Shown one piece after another: positions 51,972-60,419 of a stretch of DNA of 64,000 nt. Source of the DNA: Couchioplanes caeruleus. GTDB taxonomy: Bacteria; Actinomycetota; Actinomycetes; Mycobacteriales; Micromonosporaceae. The stretch's first letter is position 1; each line of letters starts with the position of its first letter. The notes under the pieces are model-generated. The model was not told the origin of the DNA, did no database searches, and worked only from the letters and a program-made list of their open reading frames with translations. The stretch is from contig NZ_CP092183.1 of NCBI RefSeq assembly GCF_023499255.1, positions 3,964,501-4,028,500 of the forward strand, in the 5' to 3' direction. A program made the translations under genes and the position numbers.

Positions 51972-54278
51972 TCACCGCGGCCGCGCCCGCAGCACCGGCA
52001 GGCTCGCCGCCGCCACCGCGACGGCCGCGCAGACCAGCACGACGAGACCGCTCTGGCCCCACGGCACGACCAGCCGGACCGCCTGCTGCAGCTCCTCCTC
52101 GACCGCGTTGCGCATGCCCAGCAGCGCGGCCGCCGCGACCGCGCCACCCAGGACGCTACCCACCGCCACGCTCAGCAGCGCCTCCCCGGTGGTCAGCCGC
52201 AGGACGTGTCCGGTGCCGCCGCCCGCCAGCCGCAGGGCGGTGAACTCGCCGCGCCGCGCCGAGGTGGCCATGAGCAGGGTGTTCGCCACAGCCAGCCCGG
52301 TGTAGCCGGCCGACAGGCCGATCAGCACGACGAGGAAGATCCGGATGATCCGGCCCTCGGCGTCGATCAGCTCCTGCACGTACGCGCGGACCGGCAGCAC
52401 CTTCATCCCGGCGACCGGCACGGCCGGACCGTCGAGCAGCACGACGCCGGCCAGCGCCGCCGGATCGTGCTCGCGGACCAGATCGCGAGGCAGGACGACG
52501 AGGTCCTCGGGGCCCTCGTGCGTGCCGGTCACCTTCAGCGTCGTGGTGGTCCCGTCGGGGAAACCCACGGCCACCGACTCCGGCCGGTTCCTCAGCTCCG
52601 CGGAGAGCCGGATGCCGCTGACCCCGGCCTCGCCCCTCGCGTCCCGGCCGCTGGTCGTCGCGCCGATGGTGACCAGCACCTCGGTGGTCAGCTCGTAGTC
52701 GCCCGGCTGCCTCGCCGCGACGGACGGCGCCAGCCCCGGGGTCCCGTCCGGGGCCGCCACCAGCGTGGCCGGCAGCCCGGCGGCCTGGTCGATACCGGCC
52801 GCCTCCTCGATGGTGGCGACCATGCCGGTCATCAGCACGGCGAAGCCCACGGTCAGCATCACCGGTGCGGCCGTCGAGGCGAGCCGCCGTACGCCGGTCA
52901 GCGTGCTCTCGCGCAGCAGCATCCCGGTGGCGCCGCGCCGGAACGGCCACGTCACCAGGCGCACCATCGGCACGATGACCACCGGAGCCAGCAGCGCGGC
53001 CCCGACGAGCAGCAGCATCGCCGCGCCCAGCGCCGCCGAGGTCCGCGTCATCACCGGCAGGGCCGGCAGCGCGGCCATCAGCCCGCCGCCCGCCGCCGCG
53101 GTCGCCAGGCCGGCGATCCAGCGCGGCACGGTCATCGCCCGGCGGTCGATCGCGGCGTCGCGCAGGGCGTCGAGGGCGGGGATGCGGCTCGAGCGGCGGG
53201 CAGCCACCCACACCCCGGCCAGCGCCACGACGACACCCAGCAGGAACGATCCGGCCAGCGCGGCCGGCTGCACCGCCACCGAGAACCCCGCCGGTTCCAG
53301 CCCGGCGGCCACGAGCGGCGGCGCGAGCAGGGGAGCGGTCAGCGCCCCCAGCGGTACGCCCACCGCACCGCCGAGCCCCGCGACGACGAGGGTCTCGGCG
53401 TACATGAGGCGTACGACCTGTCCCGGCGTCGCGCCGACGGCCCGCAGCAGGCCGGTCTCGCGCCGGCGCTGGGCGGCGCTGAGCGCACAGGTCGACGCCA
53501 CCACGAACACCGCCACGAACCCGCCGAGCGTCACCATCGCGATCAGCAACTGCGCGCCCAGCCACCGCGTACGCGTCACCGCCTCGTCCTCGAGCTCGTC
53601 CCTCTCCCTGCCGCTGAACACGAGCCCGTCGCCGCCCACGATGGACCCGGCGGCGGCTGCGACCGTATCCGCGTCGCCGGTGACGGTCAGCCCGATCACG
53701 CGCACCCCGGCGGCGAGCTGCTGCGCGGCCTCGTCGCCGAGGTAGAAGCCGGGCCCGTCCACCGTCCCGGTGACCGTCCACGTGGCCGGTCCGCGCCCGG
53801 TCAGCACGTCGATGCGGGTGCCCGGCGCCACCCCGCCGAGCGCCACCTCGCCGGCCCGCCGCGGCGCCACGCCCGCGGTGAGCCGGTAGCCGCCGAGCAC
53901 CGCCGACGACCACGCGTGCCCGTCGGCGCGGGCGGCGTCCGGGTCGCCGGTCGCCCGGCCGCCGACGACCCGCTGCACGTAGAAGACCGGATCGGGCACC
54001 GCCGCGGCGACACCCGGCAGGACCGCCAGCCGCGCGGCCAGCTCAGCGGCCCGCGCCGGCGTCCACGAGCGGTACTCGGGGTAGCCGTCGCGGCCGGTGC
54101 CGACGCTGGGGGAGTGCACGAGCACGGGGGACGCGCCGTAGCGGGCCGGGGCCTCGGGACGCGAGGACGCCCACAGGGTCGTGGCCCCCGCGACCACGGC
54201 CACGCCCAGGGCGATCGCGACGAACGTGCCGGCGAACGCGGCGAACCGGTGCCGGACCATGGTCCACGCGAGGCTCAT
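51972..54278 (-). CDS. ABC transporter permease, FtsX/MacB type
   Basis: A 768-residue permease with an N-terminal transmembrane helix (FAGTFVAIALGVAVVAG), a large external domain and repeated FtsX domains: one around CALSAAQRRRETGLLRAVGA, a second after TVPRWIAGLATAA and near the C-terminus ANTLLMATSARRGEFTALRLAGG. It pairs with the ATPase whose stop overlaps its ATG (ATGA at 54275-54278). Such pumps export antimicrobial peptides or lipids. Divergent kinase/response-regulator genes suggest inducible expression. Confidence 0.92.
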   Translation of the reverse strand: MSLAWTMVRHRFAAFAGTFVAIALGVAVVAGATTLWASSRPEAPARYGASPVLVHSPSVGTGRDGYPEYRSWTPARAAELAARLAVLPGVAAAVPDPVFYVQRVVGGRATGDPDAARADGHAWSSAVLGGYRLTAGVAPRRAGEVALGGVAPGTRIDVLTGRGPATWTVTGTVDGPGFYLGDEAAQQLAAGVRVIGLTVTGDADTVAAAAGSIVGGDGLVFSGRERDELEDEAVTRTRWLGAQLLIAMVTLGGFVAVFVVASTCALSAAQRRRETGLLRAVGATPGQVVRLMYAETLVVAGLGGAVGVPLGALTAPLLAPPLVAAGLEPAGFSVAVQPAALAGSFLLGVVVALAGVWVAARRSSRIPALDALRDAAIDRRAMTVPRWIAGLATAAAGGGLMAALPALPVMTRTSAALGAAMLLLVGAALLAPVVIVPMVRLVTWPFRRGATGMLLRESTLTGVRRLASTAAPVMLTVGFAVLMTGMVATIEEAAGIDQAAGLPATLVAAPDGTPGLAPSVAARQPGDYELTTEVLVTIGATTSGRDARGEAGVSGIRLSAELRNRPESVAVGFPDGTTTTLKVTGTHEGPEDLVVLPRDLVREHDPAALAGVVLLDGPAVPVAGMKVLPVRAYVQELIDAEGRIIRIFLVVLIGLSAGYTGLAVANTLLMATSARRGEFTALRLAGGGTGHVLRLTTGEALLSVAVGSVLGGAVAAAALLGMRNAVEEELQQAVRLVVPWGQSGLVVLVCAAVAVAAASLPVLRARPR

Positions 54279-55021
54279 CGCTCCTCCAGCCGGGCCATGC
54301 GCAGGGCGATCTCCGGCGCGCCGGACGGGCCGGGCAGCTCGTCGACGACCCGGCCGTCGGCGAGGAACAGCACCCGATCCGCGAAAGCGGCCGCGTACGG
54401 GTCGTGCGTCACCATCACGATGGTCTGGGCGTGCCGGTCCACCGCCGCGCGCAGCAGGTGCAGCACCTCCCGGGACGCCCTGGTGTCCAGCGCGCCGGTG
54501 GGCTCGTCGGCGAACACCACCGCCGGGCGGGTCACCAGCGCCCGGGCGATCGCCACCCGCTGCTGCTGGCCACCGGACAGCTCGCTGGGCCGGTGCCCCG
54601 CCCGGTCGGCCAGGCCCACCTCGGCGAGCATCGCGCGCACGTCCCCGGGCGCCGGCCGTCGGCCCGCCAGGCGCAGCGGCAGCGACACGTTCTGCTCGGC
54701 GCTCAGGGCCGGGATGAGGTTGAACGACTGGAACACGAAGCCGACCCGTTCCCGGCGCAGCTTCGTGACCGCCTTCTCGGACAGCCCGGCGAGCGGCACG
54801 CCGTCGATCACCACCTCGCCGCGGGTCGCCCGGTCGAGGCCGGCGGCGCAGTGCAGCAGGGTGGACTTGCCGGACCCGGAGGGGCCCATCACCGCCGTGA
54901 ACGTGGCCGGCGGGATCGCCACGTCCACCGCGTCGAGGGCGGTCACGGCGGCTGTGCCCGTACCGTAGATCCTGGTGACGGCCCGCAGCTCGACGGCCGT
55001 GCCGATGGTCGTGATGGTCAT
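54275..55021 (-). CDS. ABC transporter ATP-binding protein
   Basis: A 248-residue ATPase of the MacB/LolD class: Walker A GPSGSGKST, Q-loop FVFQSFNLIP, signature LSGGQQQRVA, Walker B VVFADEPTGALD and H-loop MVTHD. It is clearly related to the ATPase at 6.7 kb. ATG 55021; the leader of about 55 bp follows a TATACC element within a perfect AGGTATACCT palindrome. It is divergent from the sensor kinase gene. Confidence 0.93.
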   Translation of the reverse strand: MTITTIGTAVELRAVTRIYGTGTAAVTALDAVDVAIPPATFTAVMGPSGSGKSTLLHCAAGLDRATRGEVVIDGVPLAGLSEKAVTKLRRERVGFVFQSFNLIPALSAEQNVSLPLRLAGRRPAPGDVRAMLAEVGLADRAGHRPSELSGGQQQRVAIARALVTRPAVVFADEPTGALDTRASREVLHLLRAAVDRHAQTIVMVTHDPYAAAFADRVLFLADGRVVDELPGPSGAPEIALRMARLEER

Positions 55022-55077
55022 GGCACGAGCCTGGCGGCCGCCGGGGCCCCGCACAGTCACGCAGCGGCGAGGATCGA

Positions 55078-55123
55078 AGGTATACCTGGCGCTACCGTCC
55101 GCGGTGCACCTCGCCGGTAGCGT
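55078..55123. promoter_or_regulatory. Divergent control region, ABC exporter / two-component system
   Basis: Three signals lie together: AGGTATACCT (55078-55087), a perfect 10-bp palindrome usable as a -10 for the minus-strand exporter; arms CGCTACCG (55090-55097) and CGGTAGCG (55115-55122), an 8-bp inverted repeat with a 17-bp spacer; and TAGCGT (55118-55123), 8 nt before the kinase ATG. The inverted repeat covers both promoters and is a good candidate site for the response regulator. Confidence 0.5.
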
Positions 55124-55131
55124 CACTGACC

Positions 55132-56370
55132 ATGCCGGTCCGCAACGCCCTCGACGCGCTGACGATGCGCCCGACGCGCTTCCTGGCCTCGTCCTGGCCG
55201 TGGCGCTCGCTGGCGTACCTGACCGGCGGCGCGCTGCTCGGCTTCGCGACGATCCTCGTGGTGCTGGGCCTGCTGGGCGCCGGCCTCGTGCTCTCGGTGG
55301 TGGTGATCGGCGTGGCCGGCTACGTGGCCACGATCCTGTCCGGGGTGGCGGTCGGCCGGCTCGAGCGGTGGCGGATGCGGCTCATCGACCGCGACGCGCT
55401 GCCCGACCCGCACCGGCGGCCGGACAAGCCGTGTGTGCGCGCCTGGCTGATGTGCCGGCTGCGGGAACAGGCCACGTGGCGCGAGCTGGGCTACGCGATG
55501 GTCTCCGCGGCGGTGCTGTGCTGGATCGACGCGGCGGTCGTCTTCGCCGCCGTGATCGTGCCCACGGCGTTCCTGTTCGCCCCGGTCTACCTGACCGACC
55601 GGCCGCTGGCGTACACGCTGCCGCAGACCCTGCTCGCGCCGATCGGGTGGGTCATCGCCGCGTACCCGGTGACGGCCTGGGCGGGCGCGCGGGCGGCCAT
55701 GGCCCGGGCCATCCTGGCGCCCCGCAGCGACGACACCGACGCGAAGCTGGTCGAGCTCACCCGCTCCCGGGCCCGCCTCGTCGACGCGTTCGAGGTGGAA
55801 CGCCGGCGCATCGAACGCGACCTGCACGACGGCGCCCAGCAGCGGCTCGTGGCGCTCAGCATGCAGCTCGGCCTGGCCCGCCTGGAGGTCACGGCGGGCT
55901 CACCGGCGGAGGCGCCGCTGGTGGCCGCGCAGGACCTCGCCCGGCAGGCCCTCGCCGAGCTGCGCGAGCTGATCCGCGGCGTGCACCCCAAGGTGCTCAC
56001 CGACCGGGGGCTGGCCGCCGCCGTGGGGGACGCGGCCGGGCACGCGCCCGTACCGGTGGACCTGGATCTGGGCATCGACCGGCGGCTGCCGGAGGCGGTG
56101 GAGGTGGCGGCGTACTTCGTCGTGGTCGAGGCGCTGGCCAACGTCGCCAAGCACAGCCAGGCCACCCGGGCCGCCGTGACCGCGACCGTCCACGGTGGCC
56201 GGTTGTATCTCGACGTGCGCGACGACGGGCGCGGCGGCGCGGACCCCGGCCGGGGCAGCGGCCTCGTCGGGCTGGCCGACCGGGTGGCGGCGGTCGACGG
56301 CACCGTGTCGCTGTCCAGCCCGCCCGGTGGCCCTACGCTCGTGCACGTGGAGATCCCGTGCGAGTCGTGA
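55132..56370 (+). CDS. Sensor histidine kinase (NarX/DesK-like, HisKA_3)
   Basis: A 412-residue membrane kinase. Four to five hydrophobic segments fall within residues 25-195, in a sensor/putative-sensor arrangement without a large external domain, typical of kinases detecting membrane or cell-wall stress alongside ABC exporters. The phospho-acceptor His is in ERRRIERDLHDGAQQRL; the ATPase domain has EALANVAKHSQAT, DVRDDGRGG and GSGLVGLADRV. The start is near-leaderless. The 3' end overlaps the response regulator by 13 nt. Confidence 0.93.
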   Translation: MPVRNALDALTMRPTRFLASSWPWRSLAYLTGGALLGFATILVVLGLLGAGLVLSVVVIGVAGYVATILSGVAVGRLERWRMRLIDRDALPDPHRRPDKPCVRAWLMCRLREQATWRELGYAMVSAAVLCWIDAAVVFAAVIVPTAFLFAPVYLTDRPLAYTLPQTLLAPIGWVIAAYPVTAWAGARAAMARAILAPRSDDTDAKLVELTRSRARLVDAFEVERRRIERDLHDGAQQRLVALSMQLGLARLEVTAGSPAEAPLVAAQDLARQALAELRELIRGVHPKVLTDRGLAAAVGDAAGHAPVPVDLDLGIDRRLPEAVEVAAYFVVVEALANVAKHSQATRAAVTATVHGGRLYLDVRDDGRGGADPGRGSGLVGLADRVAAVDGTVSLSSPPGGPTLVHVEIPCES

Positions 56371-56999
56371 TCGCCGAGGACGGCCTCATCGTGCGCGAGG
56401 GCATCGCCGGCATGCTGCGGCGCTTCGGCCACGAGGTGGTCGCGGCCGTCGCCGACGCGCCCGCGCTGCACGCCGCGGTCGCCGCCGGGAAGCCGGACAT
56501 CGTGGTCACGGACGTACGGATGCCGCCCGGGTTCAGCGACGAGGGCCTGCAGGCCGCGATCGCCCTGCGCGCCGCCGACCCCGAGCTGCCGGTGCTGGTG
56601 CTCAGCCAGTACGTGGAACAGACGTACGCCGCCGAGCTGCTCGACTCCGGCCGGTCCGCGGGCGTCGGGTACCTGCTCAAGGACCGCATCGGCGAGGTGA
56701 CGGAGTTCGTCGACGCGCTGGAACAGGTGGCGGCCGGCCGTACGGTCGTCGACCCGGAGGTGGTCCGGCAGCTCCTCGGCCGCCGCCGCGACCCGCTGCG
56801 GCGCCTCACCCCGCGCGAACGGGAGGTCCTGGCGCTCATGGCCGAGGGGCGCTCCAACACCGCGATCGCCCGTACGCTCGTGGTCACCGAGGCGGCCGTC
56901 GCGAAGCACATCGGCAGCCTGCTCGCCAAGCTGGACCTGCCACCGGACGCCGACGACCACCGGCGGGTCCGGGCGGTGCTGGCCTACCTGCGCGGCTGA
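56358..56999 (+). CDS. NarL/LuxR-family response regulator
   Basis: A 213-residue regulator: receiver with acidic AEDGLIVREG, phospho-acceptor Asp in IVVTDVRMPPG, Ser/Thr in LVLSQYVEQ and Lys in YLLKDRIGE, then a LuxR helix-turn-helix (LTPREREVLALMAEGRSN, TEAAVAKHIGSLLAKLDL). GTG 56358 lies inside the kinase gene (13-nt overlap), so the pair is translationally coupled. It likely controls the divergent ABC exporter. The last codons are partly duplicated just downstream. Confidence 0.94.
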   Translation: MRVVIAEDGLIVREGIAGMLRRFGHEVVAAVADAPALHAAVAAGKPDIVVTDVRMPPGFSDEGLQAAIALRAADPELPVLVLSQYVEQTYAAELLDSGRSAGVGYLLKDRIGEVTEFVDALEQVAAGRTVVDPEVVRQLLGRRRDPLRRLTPREREVLALMAEGRSNTAIARTLVVTEAAVAKHIGSLLAKLDLPPDADDHRRVRAVLAYLRG

Positions 57000-57080
57000 G
57001 CCGCCGCGGCCCCGCATCCGGGCCGGACGGAGCTATGTGCGCGGCTGAGCCGCCGCCGGCTCCGCATCCGGGGCGGGCGG
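56991..57080. repeat. 49-bp imperfect duplication at the response regulator 3' end
   Basis: CGCGGCTGAGCCGCCG at 56991 recurs at 57040, followed in both copies by CCGCATCCGGG. The duplicated piece includes the regulator's last codons and stop. The second copy falls in the 3' part of a small minus-strand ORF. Confidence 0.7.
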
Positions 57081-57209
57081 GCCCGGGGCGCGGCGCGGCG
57101 CCGGGCGCTCGACCGCTGCCATGACCGCCGCCAGGCCCAGCACGCCCAGCGACAGATCCCGTGCCTCGCCGGGCGCCTCCGCCTCGGCCACGTGCTCGAC
57201 CTGCTGCAT
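57033..57209 (-). CDS. Small ORF of unknown function
   Basis: A 58-residue ORF from ATG 57209 to TAG 57033, with GGGGAA about 4-5 nt before the start. It begins MQQVEHVAEAEAPGEARDLS, continues with a short hydrophobic stretch (LGVLGLAAVMAAV) and ends in a Pro/Ala/Arg-rich tail partly encoded by the duplicated repeat. The acidic N-terminal part could suggest a leader-type or regulatory peptide, but no maturation genes are nearby. Coding status is uncertain. Confidence 0.4.
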   Translation of the reverse strand: MQQVEHVAEAEAPGEARDLSLGVLGLAAVMAAVERPAPRRAPGPPAPDAEPAAAQPRT

Positions 57210-57279
57210 GCGCTTCCCCGTTCCCCGCTGAACCGGACAAACCGATCCTGTCAGGTACGCGGGCCGCCGGCGGCCGAAT

Positions 57280-58125
57280 TCACGAAGCCGCCCGCAGGTG
57301 CGCGAGGACCAGCGGGTCGATGTGGCCGGCCACGACGCGTTCCTCGAGGTTCTCGACGCCGGCCCAGGACGCGAGCGCCTCGTCCAGGTCCGCCGCCGCC
57401 GGTCCCGCCCCGTGACCCGCGGCGGCGAGGCGTTCGCGCACCTCGCCGGCGAGCGGGCCGGTCAGCTCCAGCAGTGTCGCCGGGTCCGGGCGCTCGAAGT
57501 ACAGCGTGTGCATCTCCAGCAGGCGGCCCAGCTCGGTCACCGGGTCCGGGTGGTCGTCCACGCGCAGGTCGGCCACCACGTCGCTGGTGCCGCCGTACCC
57601 CATGCCCTTCGCGACCACCAGCAGCGCCGCGCTCTGCCGCCCGCGCCGGTCACCACCCGCCCGGTCACCCGCGCGCAGCGCCGCCACCAACCGGTACGCC
57701 AGCCGTTCCTGCGCGGCGCCCGCCAGCCAGGCGGCCCGCATGTCGTCGACCACGTGCGGGCCGGCCAGCATGTTCCCCTGGATCGCGAAGCCGTCGCCGG
57801 CCGTGCCGCCCGCCCACGCGTGGCAGGCCGTACCCGTGAACGTGGCCCCGTCGCCCTCGGCGCCGACCACCCCGACCTGCCGGTGGTCCACCGGTCCGGC
57901 GTCGCCCGCGATCAGCGCGGCCACCGTCTGCGTCGCGGCCACGCCCGTGCCGAGCAGCGCCAGCGCCTGCGGCCGGTACGCGAGGTTGGCGTACGACTGG
58001 GTGGCCACCGCACCGACGCCGGCCAGTGCGGCCGGCACCGCCGCGCCGACACCGAGAAACTTGCTGGCCACGGCCACTCCGAGCGCGCTGCCGTCGGCCG
58101 AGCGCGCCACGATCGAGAAGGTCAT
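57280..58125 (-). CDS. DUF1028 family protein (Ntn-hydrolase-like)
   Basis: A 281-residue protein of the DUF1028 family, related in fold to N-terminal-nucleophile hydrolases. Visible: MTFSIVARSADGSALGVAVAS, GAVATQSYANLAYRPQAL, AIQGNMLAGPHVVDDM and GYGGTSDVVADLRVDDHPDP, all family hallmarks. ATG 58125 lies 7 nt after TACCGT (minus strand), a leaderless start; an in-frame ATG at 58134 is less likely. The C-terminal extension has a peptidoglycan-binding-like length but is not recognised. Function unknown. Confidence 0.88.
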   Translation of the reverse strand: MTFSIVARSADGSALGVAVASKFLGVGAAVPAALAGVGAVATQSYANLAYRPQALALLGTGVAATQTVAALIAGDAGPVDHRQVGVVGAEGDGATFTGTACHAWAGGTAGDGFAIQGNMLAGPHVVDDMRAAWLAGAAQERLAYRLVAALRAGDRAGGDRRGRQSAALLVVAKGMGYGGTSDVVADLRVDDHPDPVTELGRLLEMHTLYFERPDPATLLELTGPLAGEVRERLAAAGHGAGPAAADLDEALASWAGVENLEERVVAGHIDPLVLAHLRAAS

Positions 58126-58198
58126 GGCCCGCACGGTATCGCCCGTCGTGACACGACGGGTGGGGGACGGCGGGTGTGACGGTCCCGGCCGGGGTGCT

Positions 58199-58897
58199 TC
58201 AGGACCAGGCGATCTCCCCGTGGCGGTCGACGAAGCGGCCGGACCCGTGGCCCGGGCCCTCGGTGGCCAGGGCGACCACCGCGTCCGTGCCCTCGGTGAC
58301 CGTCTGCGGGCCCGAGTGGCCGTTGAAGTCGGTGGCCGTGTAGCCCGGGTCCGCCGCGTTGATCCGGATGCCGGGCAGCGCCTTGGCGTACTGGGTGGTG
58401 AGCATCGTGAGCGCCGCCTTCGAGGCCGTGTAGGCGGGGTGGATCGCCCGCGATTCGGGCCGGGCCGGGTCGTGGGTGGCCGCGAGCGAGCCCATGGCGC
58501 TGCTCACGTTGATGACGACCGGGTCGGCCGAGCGCCGCAGCAGCGGCAGGAACGCCGTCGTGGTGCGGACGACGCCCGCGACGTTGACGTCGAGGACGGC
58601 GAGGACCTCCGCGCCGGTCAGCGCGCTGGGGTCGCCGTACGGGCCGGCCACCCCGGCATTGTTGATCAGTACGTCGACCGCCCCCTCGTGGCGCTCCACG
58701 TCGGCGGCCGCGGCGGCGACCGACGCGTCGTCGGTGACGTCGACGTGGACGAACCGGGCGCCGAGCCGGTCGGCCGCCGCGGCCCCGGCGGTGGCGTCGC
58801 GGGCCCCGAGCAGCACGGTGTGGCCGCGCTCGACGAGACGGCGGGCGGTCTCGTAGCCGAGGCCCTTGTTGGCCCCGGTGATGAAGGTGATCGTCAT
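58199..58897 (-). CDS. Short-chain dehydrogenase/reductase
   Basis: A 232-residue NAD(P)-dependent oxidoreductase with the classical SDR motifs: TGANKGLGYETAR, VLINNAGVAG, Ser in INVSSAMGS, and YTASK for Tyr/Lys, with DPGYTATDFN at the end of the core. The substrate is a small ketone or alcohol. ATG 58897 has GGAGG unusually close (1 nt). It is divergent from an MmyB-type regulator, a common pairing in actinomycetes in which the regulator controls the SDR gene. Confidence 0.92.
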   Translation of the reverse strand: MTITFITGANKGLGYETARRLVERGHTVLLGARDATAGAAAADRLGARFVHVDVTDDASVAAAAADVERHEGAVDVLINNAGVAGPYGDPSALTGAEVLAVLDVNVAGVVRTTTAFLPLLRRSADPVVINVSSAMGSLAATHDPARPESRAIHPAYTASKAALTMLTTQYAKALPGIRINAADPGYTATDFNGHSGPQTVTEGTDAVVALATEGPGHGSGRFVDRHGEIAWS

Positions 58898-58998
58898 GCC
58901 TCCACGGTCGGGCGGGCCGGCGCCGTGCGCCAGGGACGCCGGGGCGGTAGGAAAAGCGTTACCAGGCCGGGGGTACGCCCGCGCGGCACAATCGGCTG

Positions 58999-59853
58999 GT
59001 GACGACTTCCGTGGCCGAGCTCGGCGCCACCCTGCGGGCCTGGCGTGACCGCCTCACCCCGGCGGCCGCGGGACTGCCGAGCGGGCGTGCCCGCCGTGCG
59101 AAAGGGCTGCGCCGGGAGGAGCTCGCCGATCTCGCCGGCATCTCGGTCGACTACGTCGTACGCCTGGAGCAGGGCCGGTTCACCACGCCGTCCGCGCAGG
59201 TGATCGCCGCGCTGGCCCGGGCGTTGCGGCTGACCGGCGCCGAACGCGACCACCTGTACCGGCTGGCCGGGCTCCTCCCGCCGGGCGACGGGCAGATCTC
59301 CGATCACATCCCGCCCGGCGTGCACCGCGTGCTGCACCGGTTGCGGGACACCGCCGTCGCGGTCTTCGCCGCGGACTGGCAGCTGATCTGGTGGAGCCCG
59401 TCCTGGGCGGCGCTGCTGGGCGACCCCGCGGCGGTGCCGCCGGCGCTGCGCAACTTCGCCCGCGACACCTTCCCGGTCGGCGGGGCCGGTCCCCGGCTGT
59501 CGCAGTGGCCGGTGCTCTCCGCGGCCGGCGACGCGGTCGAGGCCGCCGTCGTGTCCGACCTGCGCCGGGCCACCGGGCGCTTCCCGGCGGACGAGCGTCT
59601 GGCCGCGCTCATCCGGGTCCTGGCGGCGGGCAACGCCCGCTTCGCCGAGCTGTGGGCGGCCGGGGAGGTGGGCGCGCACCGGGAGGACCACAAGGTGGTC
59701 CAGCATCCGGCGGTGGGGCCGATCGAGGTCGACTGCGACGTGCTCAGCGACGGCGAGCTCAAGATCGTGGTCCTCAGCGCGGCCCCGGGTACGGAGGACG
59801 AGACGAAGCTGCGGCTCGCGGGCGTGGCTACCGGGTTCGTCCCGGGGCGGTGA
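58999..59853 (+). CDS. XRE-family regulator with MmyB-like ligand-binding domain
   Basis: A 284-residue transcription factor. The helix-turn-helix lies in RRAKGLRREELADLAGIS and VDYVVRLEQGR (about residues 32-60), followed by the MmyB-type PAS-like domain (VFAADWQLIWWSPSWAALLG, NFARDTFP, HREDHKVVQHPAVGPIEVD), which in relatives binds fatty acids. GTG 58999 lies 6 nt after CACAAT, consistent with a leaderless mRNA. It is divergent from the SDR gene. Its 3' end overlaps the convergent GNAT gene by 26 bp. Confidence 0.92.
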   Translation: MTTSVAELGATLRAWRDRLTPAAAGLPSGRARRAKGLRREELADLAGISVDYVVRLEQGRFTTPSAQVIAALARALRLTGAERDHLYRLAGLLPPGDGQISDHIPPGVHRVLHRLRDTAVAVFAADWQLIWWSPSWAALLGDPAAVPPALRNFARDTFPVGGAGPRLSQWPVLSAAGDAVEAAVVSDLRRATGRFPADERLAALIRVLAAGNARFAELWAAGEVGAHREDHKVVQHPAVGPIEVDCDVLSDGELKIVVLSAAPGTEDETKLRLAGVATGFVPGR

Positions 59854-60331
59854 GCAGCAGGACGGCGTACTCGTCGCCCGGCTGCTCCGGCTGCCGTCGC
59901 AGCCCGGCGCGTTGCGCCACCCGGATCGCGGCGGTGTTGCCCGGGTCCGTCTCCACCAGCACGGGCCAGTCCGGGTGTACGTCCGCAGCCGCCGCGATCG
60001 CCGCCGTGGCCATCTCGGTCGCCAGTCCATGTCCCCAGTGGACGGGGTGCAGCCGGTAGTACAGGTTCCAGCACCGGATGCCGCGCCACAGCTTGGGCTG
60101 GACGCCGCCGAAGCCCGCGACCCGTCCGTCGAGCTCGAGCGCCCAGTAGCCGAGCTCACCCTCGTCCCACACCCGGCAGAACGCCGCCAGGTACCGGGCG
60201 GAGGCGGCGGGATCGGGCGCGGGGCGCGGAGGCTGCTCGCCGGCACGCAGTGCCGTTTCCAGCGCGACGAACTCGTCCAGGTCGGTGCGCAGAACCCGGC
60301 GCAGGGTGAGGCCGGTGGCCGTGCTGTCCAT
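59828..60331 (-). CDS. GNAT-family N-acetyltransferase
   Basis: A 167-residue acetyltransferase using acetyl-CoA on an unknown amine. It resembles the RimJ/RimL subgroup: LTLRRVLRTDLDEFVALE at the start, WNLYYRLHPVHWGHGLATE (motif A, acetyl-CoA loop) and PGNTAAIRVAQRAGL (motif B). ATG 60331 lies 6 nt after TACGGT on the minus strand with no ribosome site, so it is probably leaderless. It is tail-to-tail with the MmyB-type gene. Confidence 0.9.
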   Translation of the reverse strand: MDSTATGLTLRRVLRTDLDEFVALETALRAGEQPPRPAPDPAASARYLAAFCRVWDEGELGYWALELDGRVAGFGGVQPKLWRGIRCWNLYYRLHPVHWGHGLATEMATAAIAAAADVHPDWPVLVETDPGNTAAIRVAQRAGLRRQPEQPGDEYAVLLLTAPGRTR

Positions 60332-60419
60332 CCCTCGACCGTAGACCGGCGGTCGCGCAACGGCCCGGACCGGGCGGTCCGGTCGCGTCCGTGGGGGCGG
60401 TTCGTCGCTGTGCCCGTAC

